Assembly (NCBI GenBank): GCA_910576995.1
Contig: CAJTLC010000027.1
Coordinates: 1-27,060 of the forward strand
DNA from: an uncultured Ruminococcus sp.
Lineage (GTDB): Bacteria > Bacillota > Clostridia > Oscillospirales > Ruminococcaceae
Reading direction: 5' to 3'
Length of the DNA stretch: 27,060 nucleotides
Shown: piece by piece, positions 8,280 through 17,100 of the stretch
Layout of the letters: every line of letters starts with the position of its first letter
How positions within the stretch are numbered: the first letter of the stretch is position 1
Made by a program: the position numbers and the translations under genes
Notes under the pieces: generated by a model
Told to the model about the DNA's origin: nothing
The model's database searches: none
Seen by the model: only the letters and a program-made list of their open reading frames with translations

Positions 8280-8298
8280 ACTTTCAGTCTTTTGTAAA
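8270..8298 (-). promoter_or_regulatory. Proximal promoter of the adhE-hydrogenase operon
   Basis: Minus-strand TTTACA (8293-8298), a 17-base spacer, and a consensus TATAAT (8270-8275). Transcription would begin near 8263, giving a leader of about 75 bases with a small GTCAG/CTGAC hairpin (8245-8260). The Rex-like palindrome overlaps the -10 box. Confidence 0.75.
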
Positions 8299-8326
8299 AT
8301 ATAAGAATGTTATAATTGCTTATCAA
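8298..8326 (-). promoter_or_regulatory. Distal tandem promoter of the adhE operon
   Basis: Minus-strand TTGATA (8321-8326), a 17-base spacer, and TATATT (8298-8303). It would start about 28 bases upstream of the proximal start. A second, weaker Rex-like match (TTGATAAGCAATTATAAC, 8309-8326) overlaps its -35 box and spacer. Transcripts from it would run through the stronger operator, which could act as a roadblock. Confidence 0.55.
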
Positions 8327-8430
8327 CATTGATATAACCTAAACTGCTCTATTTATTCAGGATTTTTCAAAAAATCAGAACAGAAAATACAGATTTTATC
8401 AAAAATCATTAATTACCAAATTTATTTATA

Positions 8431-8730
8431 TCAAATAAAAATCCCTGTGAGAAATGCCGCAAGCGACGCCGACAGCGCAACTATTATAAGCGGCAGATCA
8501 AAGAAAGCAAGAATAACCGCGACAAGCGTTCCGACCGCCGCAGTCGCAATATCGCCCGTACTGTAAAAAATCGCAGGAATAGTCATCGCGCTAAGCACTG
8601 CATATGGGATGTATTTCAGAAAGCTGCTTATAAATTTCGATTTTATCTTCTTCTTGAAAAATGTAAAAGGAATCATTCGAATTATATAAGTCACGCCTGC
8701 CATAACTATTATGTAAACAGCTATACTCAT
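8431..8730 (-). CDS. azlD: AzlD-family branched-chain amino acid export subunit
   Basis: A 99-residue, strongly hydrophobic membrane protein with the AzlD layout of several short transmembrane segments and the early YIIRMIPF segment (residues 15-22). It is the small partner of AzlC in the LIV-E exporter family, which moves branched-chain amino acids or their analogues out of the cell. Its ATG overlaps the azlC stop by four bases (ATGA), showing tight coupling. No strong terminator is visible after it. The only structure is a short GATTTTT/AAAAATC hairpin (8361-8376), so some read-through toward adhE is possible. Confidence 0.85.
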   Translation of the reverse strand: MSIAVYIIVMAGVTYIIRMIPFTFFKKKIKSKFISSFLKYIPYAVLSAMTIPAIFYSTGDIATAAVGTLVAVILAFFDLPLIIVALSASLAAFLTGIFI

Positions 8731-9431
8731 TGCTTCGCCTCCTCCGTTTCCTCAACTGGAAACAGCAGCGCACAAACTGACGAAGCCGCAACAGCACAGA
8801 TTATAATCGCGAATCCCGACGATATAAATGCAAGGAAATATTTGAATATCAGGCTTAAAACGGCAGCTATCGCTACTGCGCAAAGTACGCTTTTCTGCTT
8901 TTTTGCGGGCGGAATAATGATTGCAAGGAACATTCCGTACAAGACGATTCCCATAGCCGATGATACCGATTCCGGTAATATCTGCCCTGCCGACGCGCCT
9001 AAAAAAGTTCCCAATATCCAGCCTGCCGCCGCGATAAATATCATGCCGTACATATATGACGGTACAAGCATATTCGGCTGCGCTGAACAAACAGCGAATA
9101 TTTCATCTGTAATACCATACGACGCAATTAATCTATGAGGAGTAGTGAACTTTTTGTCCAATTTCTGCGAAAGAGACAATGCCATCAAAGAATATCGAAT
9201 ATTTATGGTAAGCTGAACAAGGATCATTTCCAAAATCGTACCGCCTGCCGCGATTATATCAATTCCTGCCGCCTGCCCTGCCGATGTAAGATTAGTTGCC
9301 GAAATTGTCGAAGCTGCAAATACCGACAATCCGGAACGAACCGCGCTGATACCGAATCCGAATGATACGGAGAGATAGCCCAGTGCAATGGGAATTCCAT
9401 GGGAGATTCCGCGTAAAAAGTTTGACCTCAA
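8727..9431 (-). CDS. azlC: AzlC-family branched-chain amino acid exporter
   Basis: A 234-residue integral membrane protein. It opens with FLRGISHGIPIALGYLSVSFGFG, typical of AzlC (written here only to position 28), followed by several hydrophobic helices. I choose a TTG start at 9431 because AAGGAAG lies seven bases before it and because starts farther upstream would run into the regulator gene. With AzlD it forms the LIV-E type exporter. It begins 14 bases after the stop of the LysR gene on the same strand, so the regulator probably heads the operon. The real substrate cannot be told from sequence. Confidence 0.88.
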   Translation of the reverse strand: MRSNFLRGISHGIPIALGYLSVSFGFGISAVRSGLSVFAASTISATNLTSAGQAAGIDIIAAGGTILEMILVQLTINIRYSLMALSLSQKLDKKFTTPHRLIASYGITDEIFAVCSAQPNMLVPSYMYGMIFIAAAGWILGTFLGASAGQILPESVSSAMGIVLYGMFLAIIIPPAKKQKSVLCAVAIAAVLSLIFKYFLAFISSGFAIIICAVAASSVCALLFPVEETEEAKQ

Positions 9432-9445
9432 AATTATTCTTCCTT

Positions 9446-10381
9446 TCAATATGATTCTGCATTCATATTTCGGCGGCGCGAATGGCACAACTCTGTAATA
9501 AAACATTTATCAAGTTCAGTAAACTTATATCCGTTTTTATATATCAGCAAATCTTTGTAGATTTTATCGTTGCCTTCGCAGACGCGCTGGACAAGTCCGT
9601 ATTTATCAAGAATTTCGCCCGCAACAGGCGATACCCACATATAAGTTTGAGTATTTTTCGAAAGAATATCGAACTGACTTGCCCTTTCAAAAACGTAAAT
9701 GCACCTTTTGACATTATCATGCATCTCCTCGCGCATTGTCTTTGACATAGAAAGAGACGGAACATATGGGTCGGCATGAGCAACTCTTATACAACGCTCC
9801 AGATCCTCAAAAGATATCAATTCCTTTTGTGCAAGAGGATTTTCTTTACTCATAAGCAACTTATAGCTGAATTCCGCTATCATTTCATATGATAAATCCT
9901 TTTCTTCAAGCATCGCCTTAAAATATTTATCGTGAACAGCAGCATACCGAATGATTCCAAGTTTATAATCAGAATTAAGAATATCATTTACGGTATTTTT
10001 TGAATTCGTTTCCTTATAAAATATTTCTGCGTCCGCATCGGAGAGATTTTTGGAAAATTCCGCAAAAGCTTCGGAAATATAACACGCACGCGGAACCGAA
10101 ACGGAAAATTTCTGCTTTTTGACAGCGCCCGATTTATAAAGCATATCAACATGATCTATGTAATCAACTATTTCCTTGGCATATCCTATAAATTCTTCTC
10201 CCTCAACCGTAAGAGTCATACCCTTTACTGAGCGTTCAAAAATTTTAATTCCCAACTCGGATTCTAATTCTTTGATTGAACGGCTTAGATTGGGCTGAGC
10301 AAGAATGAGATTCTGCGCCGCTTTATTAAGCGATCCTACCCTCGCTATCTCAAGAGCATATTTCATTTGTAAAATGTTCAT
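9446..10381 (-). CDS. LysR-family transcriptional regulator
   Basis: A 311-residue regulator with an N-terminal winged helix-turn-helix (residues 1-60; LNKAAQNLILAQPNLSRSIK is the recognition region) and a C-terminal effector-binding domain of the periplasmic-binding type (about 90-300). It precedes azlC-azlD on the same strand with a 14-base gap, so it likely controls the exporter in response to an amino acid or analogue. The ATG at 10381 follows AAAGGA at a spacing of 11. A good promoter lies just upstream. LysR proteins are often divergent from their targets; here the layout is co-directional, so autoregulation of the whole unit is the simplest reading. Confidence 0.9.
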   Translation of the reverse strand: MNILQMKYALEIARVGSLNKAAQNLILAQPNLSRSIKELESELGIKIFERSVKGMTLTVEGEEFIGYAKEIVDYIDHVDMLYKSGAVKKQKFSVSVPRACYISEAFAEFSKNLSDADAEIFYKETNSKNTVNDILNSDYKLGIIRYAAVHDKYFKAMLEEKDLSYEMIAEFSYKLLMSKENPLAQKELISFEDLERCIRVAHADPYVPSLSMSKTMREEMHDNVKRCIYVFERASQFDILSKNTQTYMWVSPVAGEILDKYGLVQRVCEGNDKIYKDLLIYKNGYKFTELDKCFITELCHSRRRNMNAESY

Positions 10382-10417
10382 ACAAAAATCAGTCCTTTCG
10401 TTCGTGACTCTATAACT

Positions 10418-10446
10418 ATTATACCATTATATTCTCAAATTTACAA
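10418..10446 (-). promoter_or_regulatory. Promoter of the lysR-azlCD unit
   Basis: Minus-strand TTGTAA (10441-10446), a 17-base spacer, and consensus TATAAT (10418-10423), ending 37 bases before the LysR ATG. No other promoter is seen inside the unit. Confidence 0.65.
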
Positions 10447-10458
10447 GTGCAATTCTTC

Positions 10459-10487
10459 AAAAAAACGCCGCACAATAAATGTGCGGC
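10459..10487 (-). terminator. Intrinsic terminator of the dockerin-protein gene
   Basis: GCCGCACA (10467-10474) pairs with TGTGCGGC (10480-10487) around ATAAA. On the minus strand the stem is followed by seven Ts (10465-10459). It lies 18 bases after the stop of the dockerin gene. The same 8-bp stem recurs in the terminator at 14102-14137. Confidence 0.88.
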
Positions 10488-10504
10488 ATCAAGTTAGCTA
10501 TTTA

Positions 10505-12043
10505 TCAATCCATAAACTCATATTTTTTCACCAGAGGCTCCCAGATAACATTTTCCGAATTATAGTCGTCCTTAGAGATTATTGCTGTGGCAAAAAGTCC
10601 ATTTACAATATCAGGATAAGGCCAAAGTTCATAGTTATCGCTGTACTTAACAATGATAGTGTCGCCTTTTCTGATTACTGAATTGATCTTGTACATAATA
10701 TCTCCGCCGCAGCTTTGATAAATGCAGTTCGCAAGCATAACGTTTTCTTCAAAAAAGCTGTCGTCATATCTCGCAGCCATTTTCAAAGCGAGATCTTTAT
10801 CATCGTCATCAACAATGGATTCGAGATATTCTTTAAGCTGATCGGTGGAAGTGATGATCTCGGAAGATTCGTCGCTGCACGCTCTTTCTAAAAGTTTATC
10901 GCTGTAGCCTATCATATTTACCTGCAACTGCGCATAAATATTCTCTTCGGGAATCTCGACAAGCATTTGCCTGAGAAGACAGAAATCGTAAACGTCGATA
11001 ACGCCGTCCTTGCAAAGATCGATATTTTCGCTGTATTTCAAAGGTTGAGCGCCGAGGAGTCCGCTCTGGAGAGTAACAGCGTCCGAAATTCCGAGAATGC
11101 CATCGCCGTTTACATCGCCTTTGACAGCCTCTTCGCTATCGCTCGCATAGCTGAATATACCGTCTTTTATTTCGAGTTTGTACTCAACGTCATTCGCGAA
11201 AACAGACAGTTTTTCGTCGTTTACAGCTTTAAGTCTATGGAAATTCATAATGTCGCAGGTAGTCGGCGCGCTTGAAGTATAAAGAACCTCTTCACGCTCC
11301 ACAAGGCTCTCATCGGAAACTTTCGGAGCTTCTGCTCCATATTTTCCATATCCTCCGTTGACGCAGAAATACGATTTTGTGGAATATCTGCCATAAACAG
11401 TTGTGATGTAGTCTTTCAAATGATCGCCCGAAAGACCAAAATTCATATTGCCGTTTACAAACGAAAAATATCCTTCAAAAAGTTCGTTGTTATACAATTC
11501 GGACTGAACATCTCCGACCATAATAAATTCATCCTGTTTGCTGCAATCTTCAATGATCTTGTCAATCTGTTCCTGCGAATAAGTATTAACATTCCAATCC
11601 TCATTAACAGTGATCTTTCCGTCTGCGAAATCTACAACATAGCCCGTGATCACCTGATAAAAATAGTGGAAATGTCCCGACTCTCCGCATGAAAAGATCT
11701 CTTCTTTCTGCGCCTCGACCGATATTACGTAGCTGCCGTTTTCAGCGGGAGTAAACACGTAATCGTCGGATTCACGCGCCGTTTGCAATTTCTCGCGCTC
11801 CATGGTGTAATCAGAATTCGAACTGACAATATAGCTAAGGTAAGAGTTAGCATTGCCTGCAAATCGAATTTTTCCGTTTTTGACTTCGTATGTGAAGTCC
11901 TCTGTTCCGTTGATGTCGATAGGATTCGGTTCATCAACGGTAACCGCCATAACGGCATCTGAAACATTTCCACACAAAAAACCGCTTGTGAGCATTGTTA
12001 CCGCAGCCATTGACAAAGCCGCAATTTTCTTGAATTTTCTCAT
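10505..12043 (-). CDS. Secreted dockerin-containing protein of unknown function
   Basis: A 512-residue protein with a signal peptide (KKIAALSMAAVTMLTSGF, about residues 5-22, cleavage likely near 33). A type I dockerin sits in the middle (about 308-363): KGDVNGDGILGISDAV is the first calcium loop and DLCKDGVIDVYDFCLLRQM the second, in the style of Ruminococcus dockerins. The segments before (35-305) and after (365-512) do not resemble any glycoside hydrolase or binding module that I can name. The dockerin suggests attachment to a cohesin-bearing scaffold or cell-surface protein, but no cohesin is in the window. The start ATG follows AAGGAGG. It is a single-gene transcript with its own terminator, divergent from the htrA gene. 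Confidence 0.85.
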   Translation of the reverse strand: MRKFKKIAALSMAAVTMLTSGFLCGNVSDAVMAVTVDEPNPIDINGTEDFTYEVKNGKIRFAGNANSYLSYIVSSNSDYTMEREKLQTARESDDYVFTPAENGSYVISVEAQKEEIFSCGESGHFHYFYQVITGYVVDFADGKITVNEDWNVNTYSQEQIDKIIEDCSKQDEFIMVGDVQSELYNNELFEGYFSFVNGNMNFGLSGDHLKDYITTVYGRYSTKSYFCVNGGYGKYGAEAPKVSDESLVEREEVLYTSSAPTTCDIMNFHRLKAVNDEKLSVFANDVEYKLEIKDGIFSYASDSEEAVKGDVNGDGILGISDAVTLQSGLLGAQPLKYSENIDLCKDGVIDVYDFCLLRQMLVEIPEENIYAQLQVNMIGYSDKLLERACSDESSEIITSTDQLKEYLESIVDDDDKDLALKMAARYDDSFFEENVMLANCIYQSCGGDIMYKINSVIRKGDTIIVKYSDNYELWPYPDIVNGLFATAIISKDDYNSENVIWEPLVKKYEFMD

Positions 12044-12417
12044 AAAATTTTCCTCCTTAGATTAAGCATTTCGTGAAATTTTAAGCCAATTTTTGCTTTC
12101 TATTATGTTTAACGGAGAAAAATTGGAAATGTGCGAAAAAAATTATTAATTTTTTGTTAACTCTGCAAAGCCGTGTTCAAGATCGGCTATAATGTTATAA
12201 TTTACGAAGCAACTCCTTTTCGATATTTTCCGTTGGTTATCATATATTCATCACATAAAAGGATATAATAGTATTCAGAGCGTAATTTATGATACGCTTA
12301 TATACTAAACATTTCTGCAAACAACGCATATCTGTCAGCAGATTTTGCATAATTTGCAAAGTCGTTTGGTATACGCCGAGATTTCGGCTGACAAATCATA
12401 ATGAGAGGTCTTAGATC
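12044..12417. other. Divergent intergenic region between dockerin gene and htrA
   Basis: 374 bases with no coding capacity that I trust. It must hold the promoters of both flanking genes, but none is convincing. TATAAT-like boxes occur at 12188, 12196 and 12264 (plus strand) without good -35 partners. An A/T palindromic tract lies at 12135-12155, and a 5-bp GCCGA/TCGGC hairpin (12375-12388) sits shortly before the htrA start. Confidence 0.5.
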
Positions 12418-13920
12418 ATGACTGATATGAATAATGAAATCAGCGAAAACAATATAAAAAACGATCCGCCAAAGACTGCTGAAAATACAGCGAACGGATC
12501 GTATTCCATGCAGTGTGGTAAGCCTGCCAACAATGATGGAAGTCAATATTATAACAATGGCTATAATAATTATAACGGTTACACCCCTCCGCCTGCCGGA
12601 ACTTCTTCCTATTATTCAGGCGGACAGCCGCAGCCTCAGAAACCTAAAAAGCCCAAAAAGCATACAGCACTTAAAATAGCCGCATTCCTCCTCTGCCTTG
12701 GAATCGTAGGCGCAGGTTCTGTACAGATATATAAATTCATGGATACAAGCAGATTCAATATGTCAGATTCGTCCAAAATAAATTCTACTTCCAAAAAGCC
12801 AAACAACAGCGATACTTTAAAATCAAAAAACACAACAGAAGAATCCGCCACCGCTCCGTCTCCGCAAAATTTACCCGGACTCTTCGATATTGCAACCAGA
12901 ACCGACGCAAAATATTTGCCTGATATCGTAGACGAAATCATGCCTTCTGTTGTGGGAGTTTCTGCAACTTTTGAAATTTCACAGGAATATTCTTCATGGG
13001 GCTGGGGATTTCAGACTGAAACCCGTTCTCAAGAAGTTCCATGCACCGGTACAGGTATCGTCATGACTGAAGACGGATATATCGTAACAAACGCTCATGT
13101 TATCTATATGAGTCAATATAACGCTGGCAAGGCGAAATCTGTTTCCGTTTTATTCAATGATGAAAAGAAATATGATGCAGAGATCATAGCATATGATATT
13201 GAGACTGATCTTGCTGTTCTTAAAGTAGATGAAAACGGATTCACGCCCGCAACATTCGGAAACAGCGACGATCTTAGAGTCGGCGAACTTGTAATTGCCG
13301 TCGGAAATCCGCTTGGATTCGAACTTTTCGGCTCGGTAACAAGCGGTATTGTTTCCGCTCTCAACCGTGAAATTTCTATAAATGAAAAAAGGATGACTTT
13401 GATCCAGACCGATACCGCCATAAACGAGGGTAATTCCGGTGGTCCGCTTCTTAACAGCTGCGGTCAGGTCGTTGGTATAAATTCCGCAAAAATTTCATCC
13501 AGTCTCGGTTCTGCAAGCGTTGAAGGTCTTGGATTTGCAATACCGATAAACGACGCAAAAGTCATCATCGACGATCTTATCAACAACGGTCATGTTACAG
13601 GCAGACCGCAGATAGGCGTTTCAGCTGTTGATATCACAGAAGCTTACTCCGGATATCTCGGACTTCCGATGGGTATTTACGTCCGTGATGTTACGGAGGG
13701 CAGCGCTGCCGAAGAAGCAGGTATAAGAACCGGTGATGTTATTATCGGTATTAATGATGAAGCTGTTTCAACCATGGAAGAACTTAACAGCATTAAAAAT
13801 AAATTCAAGGCTGGTGAAACCATTACTCTTAAAGTCTTCCGCGACGGCGAAGATCTTGATGTTCCGCTTGTACTTCATGAATCCGTGGAATCGATCGATG
13901 ATTCCGAATCAAACCGATAA
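12418..13920 (+). CDS. htrA: Membrane-anchored HtrA/DegP-type serine protease
   Basis: A 500-residue envelope quality-control protease. A cytoplasmic N-terminal tail rich in Asn, Tyr, Gly, Gln and Pro (about 1-80) is followed by a single transmembrane segment (about 84-105) and a low-complexity Ser/Thr/Asn/Lys linker. The trypsin-like domain carries the full catalytic triad: H227 in TNAHV, D264 in ETDLAVLKV and S340 in NEGNSGGPL. A C-terminal PDZ domain (about 395-485) follows. The ATG at 12418 has only a modest upstream GAGAGG. The gene stands alone, convergent with addA. In Firmicutes this family is usually induced by envelope stress through two-component systems; no such operator is recognisable here. 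Confidence 0.94.
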   Translation: MTDMNNEISENNIKNDPPKTAENTANGSYSMQCGKPANNDGSQYYNNGYNNYNGYTPPPAGTSSYYSGGQPQPQKPKKPKKHTALKIAAFLLCLGIVGAGSVQIYKFMDTSRFNMSDSSKINSTSKKPNNSDTLKSKNTTEESATAPSPQNLPGLFDIATRTDAKYLPDIVDEIMPSVVGVSATFEISQEYSSWGWGFQTETRSQEVPCTGTGIVMTEDGYIVTNAHVIYMSQYNAGKAKSVSVLFNDEKKYDAEIIAYDIETDLAVLKVDENGFTPATFGNSDDLRVGELVIAVGNPLGFELFGSVTSGIVSALNREISINEKRMTLIQTDTAINEGNSGGPLLNSCGQVVGINSAKISSSLGSASVEGLGFAIPINDAKVIIDDLINNGHVTGRPQIGVSAVDITEAYSGYLGLPMGIYVRDVTEGSAAEEAGIRTGDVIIGINDEAVSTMEELNSIKNKFKAGETITLKVFRDGEDLDVPLVLHESVESIDDSESNR

Positions 13921-13944
13921 CTTTCACTCTCCTATCATAAGATT

Positions 13945-14095
13945 CTGTTTAGTATCTCCTCATGCACATCTTTTCGTCAGATTTTTTGTTTGAACTTCGT
14001 AATAAAACCTTGAAATGCGTAGGCATTCCTGCGTTTTTTCCATGCCAGACGAAAAATCCGCTCGAAAATCCATGCGCGCAGAGGATACTAAACAG
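13945..14095. repeat. 151-bp imperfect palindrome with 12-bp perfect ends
   Basis: The ends CTGTTTAGTATC (13945-13956) and GATACTAAACAG (14084-14095) are perfect inverted copies. The arms stay similar inward for another 35-40 bases, and a central hairpin (CGTAGG-CATT-CCTGCG, then six Ts) sits near 14018-14039. It contains no ORF. It looks like a MITE-type or other dispersed hairpin element placed between htrA and addA; no clear target duplication is seen. The central part could also end the htrA transcript. Confidence 0.6.
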
Positions 14096-14101
14096 GCTCT
14101 A

Positions 14102-14137
14102 AAAACAGCGCCGCACAAAAATGTGCGGCGCTGTTTT
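14102..14137. terminator. Bidirectional terminator between htrA and addA
   Basis: AACAGCGCCGCACA pairs perfectly with TGTGCGGCGCTGTT around AAAA, extended by A/T pairs. T-runs follow on both strands (14134-14137 plus, 14105-14101 minus). It sits between two convergent genes, 18 bases after the addA stop. The inner 8-bp stem is the same as in the terminator at 10467-10487. Confidence 0.92.
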
Positions 14138-14155
14138 GGCGCATTGTACTCGTCT

Positions 14156-17100
14156 CTATTCAAGAAATATTTCCTTCTCCATTTCAATTGAATAAAGTAT
14201 CAGCCCTTTTACCTTTTTTTCAGTAGTTAATTCGATAGCAGCCTTATAAATTTCCATCTGTTTCGCATATCTCTCACGAAGCTGCACCTCATTTGCACCT
14301 CGATCGGATTTATAGTCAACTATTACTATCCCGTCGTCCTCTTCATACATAAGATCAATTATTCCCTTGATCATGCCATCAGATTTTTTCAGCTTATGAA
14401 ATACAACATCATCAATTTCAAGCTGCGACGCCGCAACAGTAAATTTCTTTTCACGTACATAACTTATAGATTTTTTTACTCTGTTATACAGATCGGATTT
14501 AAAAAAAGCCATTATCTTCTGCGGATCGATGCATTCAGCCTGAGCCTTTGTTAAAAATCCATGTTCCCTCAGCCGATCAGTTTCTTCAATAGTATTTCTG
14601 ATCGCATTATCAAAATTACAATATTGAAAAAAAGTATGAATAGCCGTACCGCGTTCAGCGCCCGTTTGACGACTTTTTTCCGATATAAAATTCGGACGTT
14701 TCAAATGAAAATCAAAACTTTCATCGCCGCGGAATTTCCTCGAAATCTGTGTAACGCTAAGTTTCGCCGCCGTTTCGGAAAGAGTCCGATCATAGTCGTT
14801 TCCAATGATCTCAAGGAGTTCATTCACAAGTTTCTGATCTGCCTGAGCGGCTATCTTCTCTTCCTCAAATCTGAAATCAGTCAGATCTTCCATCGAAATA
14901 TAAGTCCTTTCAAATAGATCGTCATTACAGTCGGGTACAGGAAATCCGAAAGTTTCACTTTTTATTCCCAATTTTTCTGCGATTTCAATAAAATTGCCGT
15001 GAATCATAAGACAAAGCCACAGCCAGTCGGAAAAGCTTTCGGAAGCTGATGTCAGTTCATCAATGGAACTGTTGTTTACCACACATTCTTCAATTAGCTT
15101 TTCAACTCTTTCAAGTGATTTATTTCCGCATTTCAAATTGATGAAAAGCTGCTGCTTCGCACGGGTCATTCCAACATAAAGAAGTCTCATTTCTTCGCTT
15201 CGGGAATCCATTTTTCGTTCCTCAGTAAGCATATTTCTCTGAAATGTTTTATATTTCCGAAGAAGTTGCTTATCAAAAAGCACAAATCCTATTCTGCCGT
15301 CGTCACTGCACATTACCTGATCATAATCAAACTTAAATTTTGAAGAAGTTTCACATATAAACACGAACGGATATTCCAATCCTTTTGATTTATGAAGCGT
15401 CTGAACCGAAACATAATCCCCTGATGAAGCGGAAACTTTTCCTTGATTATAGTCGCCGCTTTCGGCAATTCTGTCAATGTGCCTCAAAAATCCGCCCAGT
15501 CCTCCGCAGCCCTCAGCAGCCGCAAAAGATTCATAATTCTGCGCGTATTGGATAAGCATACGAAGATTTGCACGCTTTTTTTCTCCGTCGCGAGTAAGCT
15601 GCATTACCGAAATAAAATCAGTTCTGTCGTATATCGAACCTATCAGTTCGCCGATGGTCATCGTAATGGAATCAAGTCGGAAACGATCAAGTGTTTCCAG
15701 AAACGAATATATTTTAATCAAAATCTTCTTATCAAATCCCGCTATCTCACCCTTTGTTGCAATCAGCATTATATTGTACAAATTTCTGTTTTTATCAAAT
15801 GATTTTATATATGAAAGTTCTTCAACAGTAAATCCATACATGGGCGAAACCATGACTGCCGCCATTGGAATATCTCTCAGCGGATTTTCGATAATTCGCA
15901 GCAGATCAATAAGTATCGCTATTTCCTGAGATTTCAGATAACCCTTTTCGTCGCTTCCTTTTGCATTAATTCCCCTGTTTTCCAATGCCTGCACATAAGA
16001 TTTTGTATAATAATTTTTACGAACAAGAATGCAGAAATCCGAAGCTTTACAAGACCGCACGCTGCCGTCTGATTCGGTTACGGATGCTCCGATTTTTATC
16101 ATTTCTGCGATCTTTTCCGCTGTATATTCGGCTTCTGGAGATTCTACTGCCTCTCCTTCGTCATCATCGTCGCTCAACGGATCGATATTTATAAACGATA
16201 CGACTGTTTTTCGGCTTTCTTCATGGGGCGCGGAGAAATACTCCGCACCATAGTAAAGCATTTCATTCTCATTATAATTTATATCACCGCAGTTTTCTGA
16301 CATTATCTCTGTGAAAATAAAATTTACAAAATCAATAACTTCACGGCTGCTTCGGAAATTTTTATTGAGCAGAATATATTTATTGCCAGTTTCATCGCCA
16401 CCGTACGGAACACAGCTTTTCATTACATCAATAAAATTTTTAGGATTCGCCAGTCTGAATTGATAGATAGACTGCTTAACATCGCCCACAAGAAACGCAT
16501 TTTCGCCGTATTCAGCCTCTCCATGGTCATTCAGCCTGTAATTCTTCGACAATAGCTTGAAAATCATATCCTGCTTATTGTTGGAATCCTGATACTCGTC
16601 GATCATTATAATACTGTAATATTCTGAAAGCCGTTCTGCGACGTCAGACTGTTTCAGATTACCGTTTTCATCCACATCTGCAAGAAGTTCCAGCGCAAGA
16701 TGCTCGCCGTCGTCAAAACTTATGGAATTTCTTTCACACTTTCGTTCCCAAACAAGAGTACGATATTTGCGTACAACTTCCGCAAGAATTTCAACAACTT
16801 CACCCGTTTCGATAAAATCATTTTCCGCGGAATTCAGTGAAGCTATAGCAGATTTCATGATATCCCTGATCTTTTTTCGTCTTGCCTTATAAACCTCGCG
16901 CTTTGCAATATTATGAACAGCTTTTTTACCTACGCGTACGAGATCTGGGAATTTCGTAAAATATACGATCTCCTCCTCATTTGGGAAACGACGTTTTTCA
17001 GCCATAATTAAAGCGTCTTCAACTATAATGCAGTCCTCGTGCGCCTGAGTAAGTGATTTTTCCGCTTCTTTAGTCTTCATAGCCGGAAAAATTTCTCCTA

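Noticed and set aside
12188..12269. Plus-strand TATAAT boxes as htrA promoters
   Set aside because: None has a -35 box at 16-18 bases, so I did not list them as promoters.
14018..14039. Independent intrinsic terminator of htrA
   Set aside because: The stem is short with a G-T pair and lies inside the larger palindrome; the perfect bidirectional terminator at 14102-14137 is the better candidate. I kept it only as part of the repeat.
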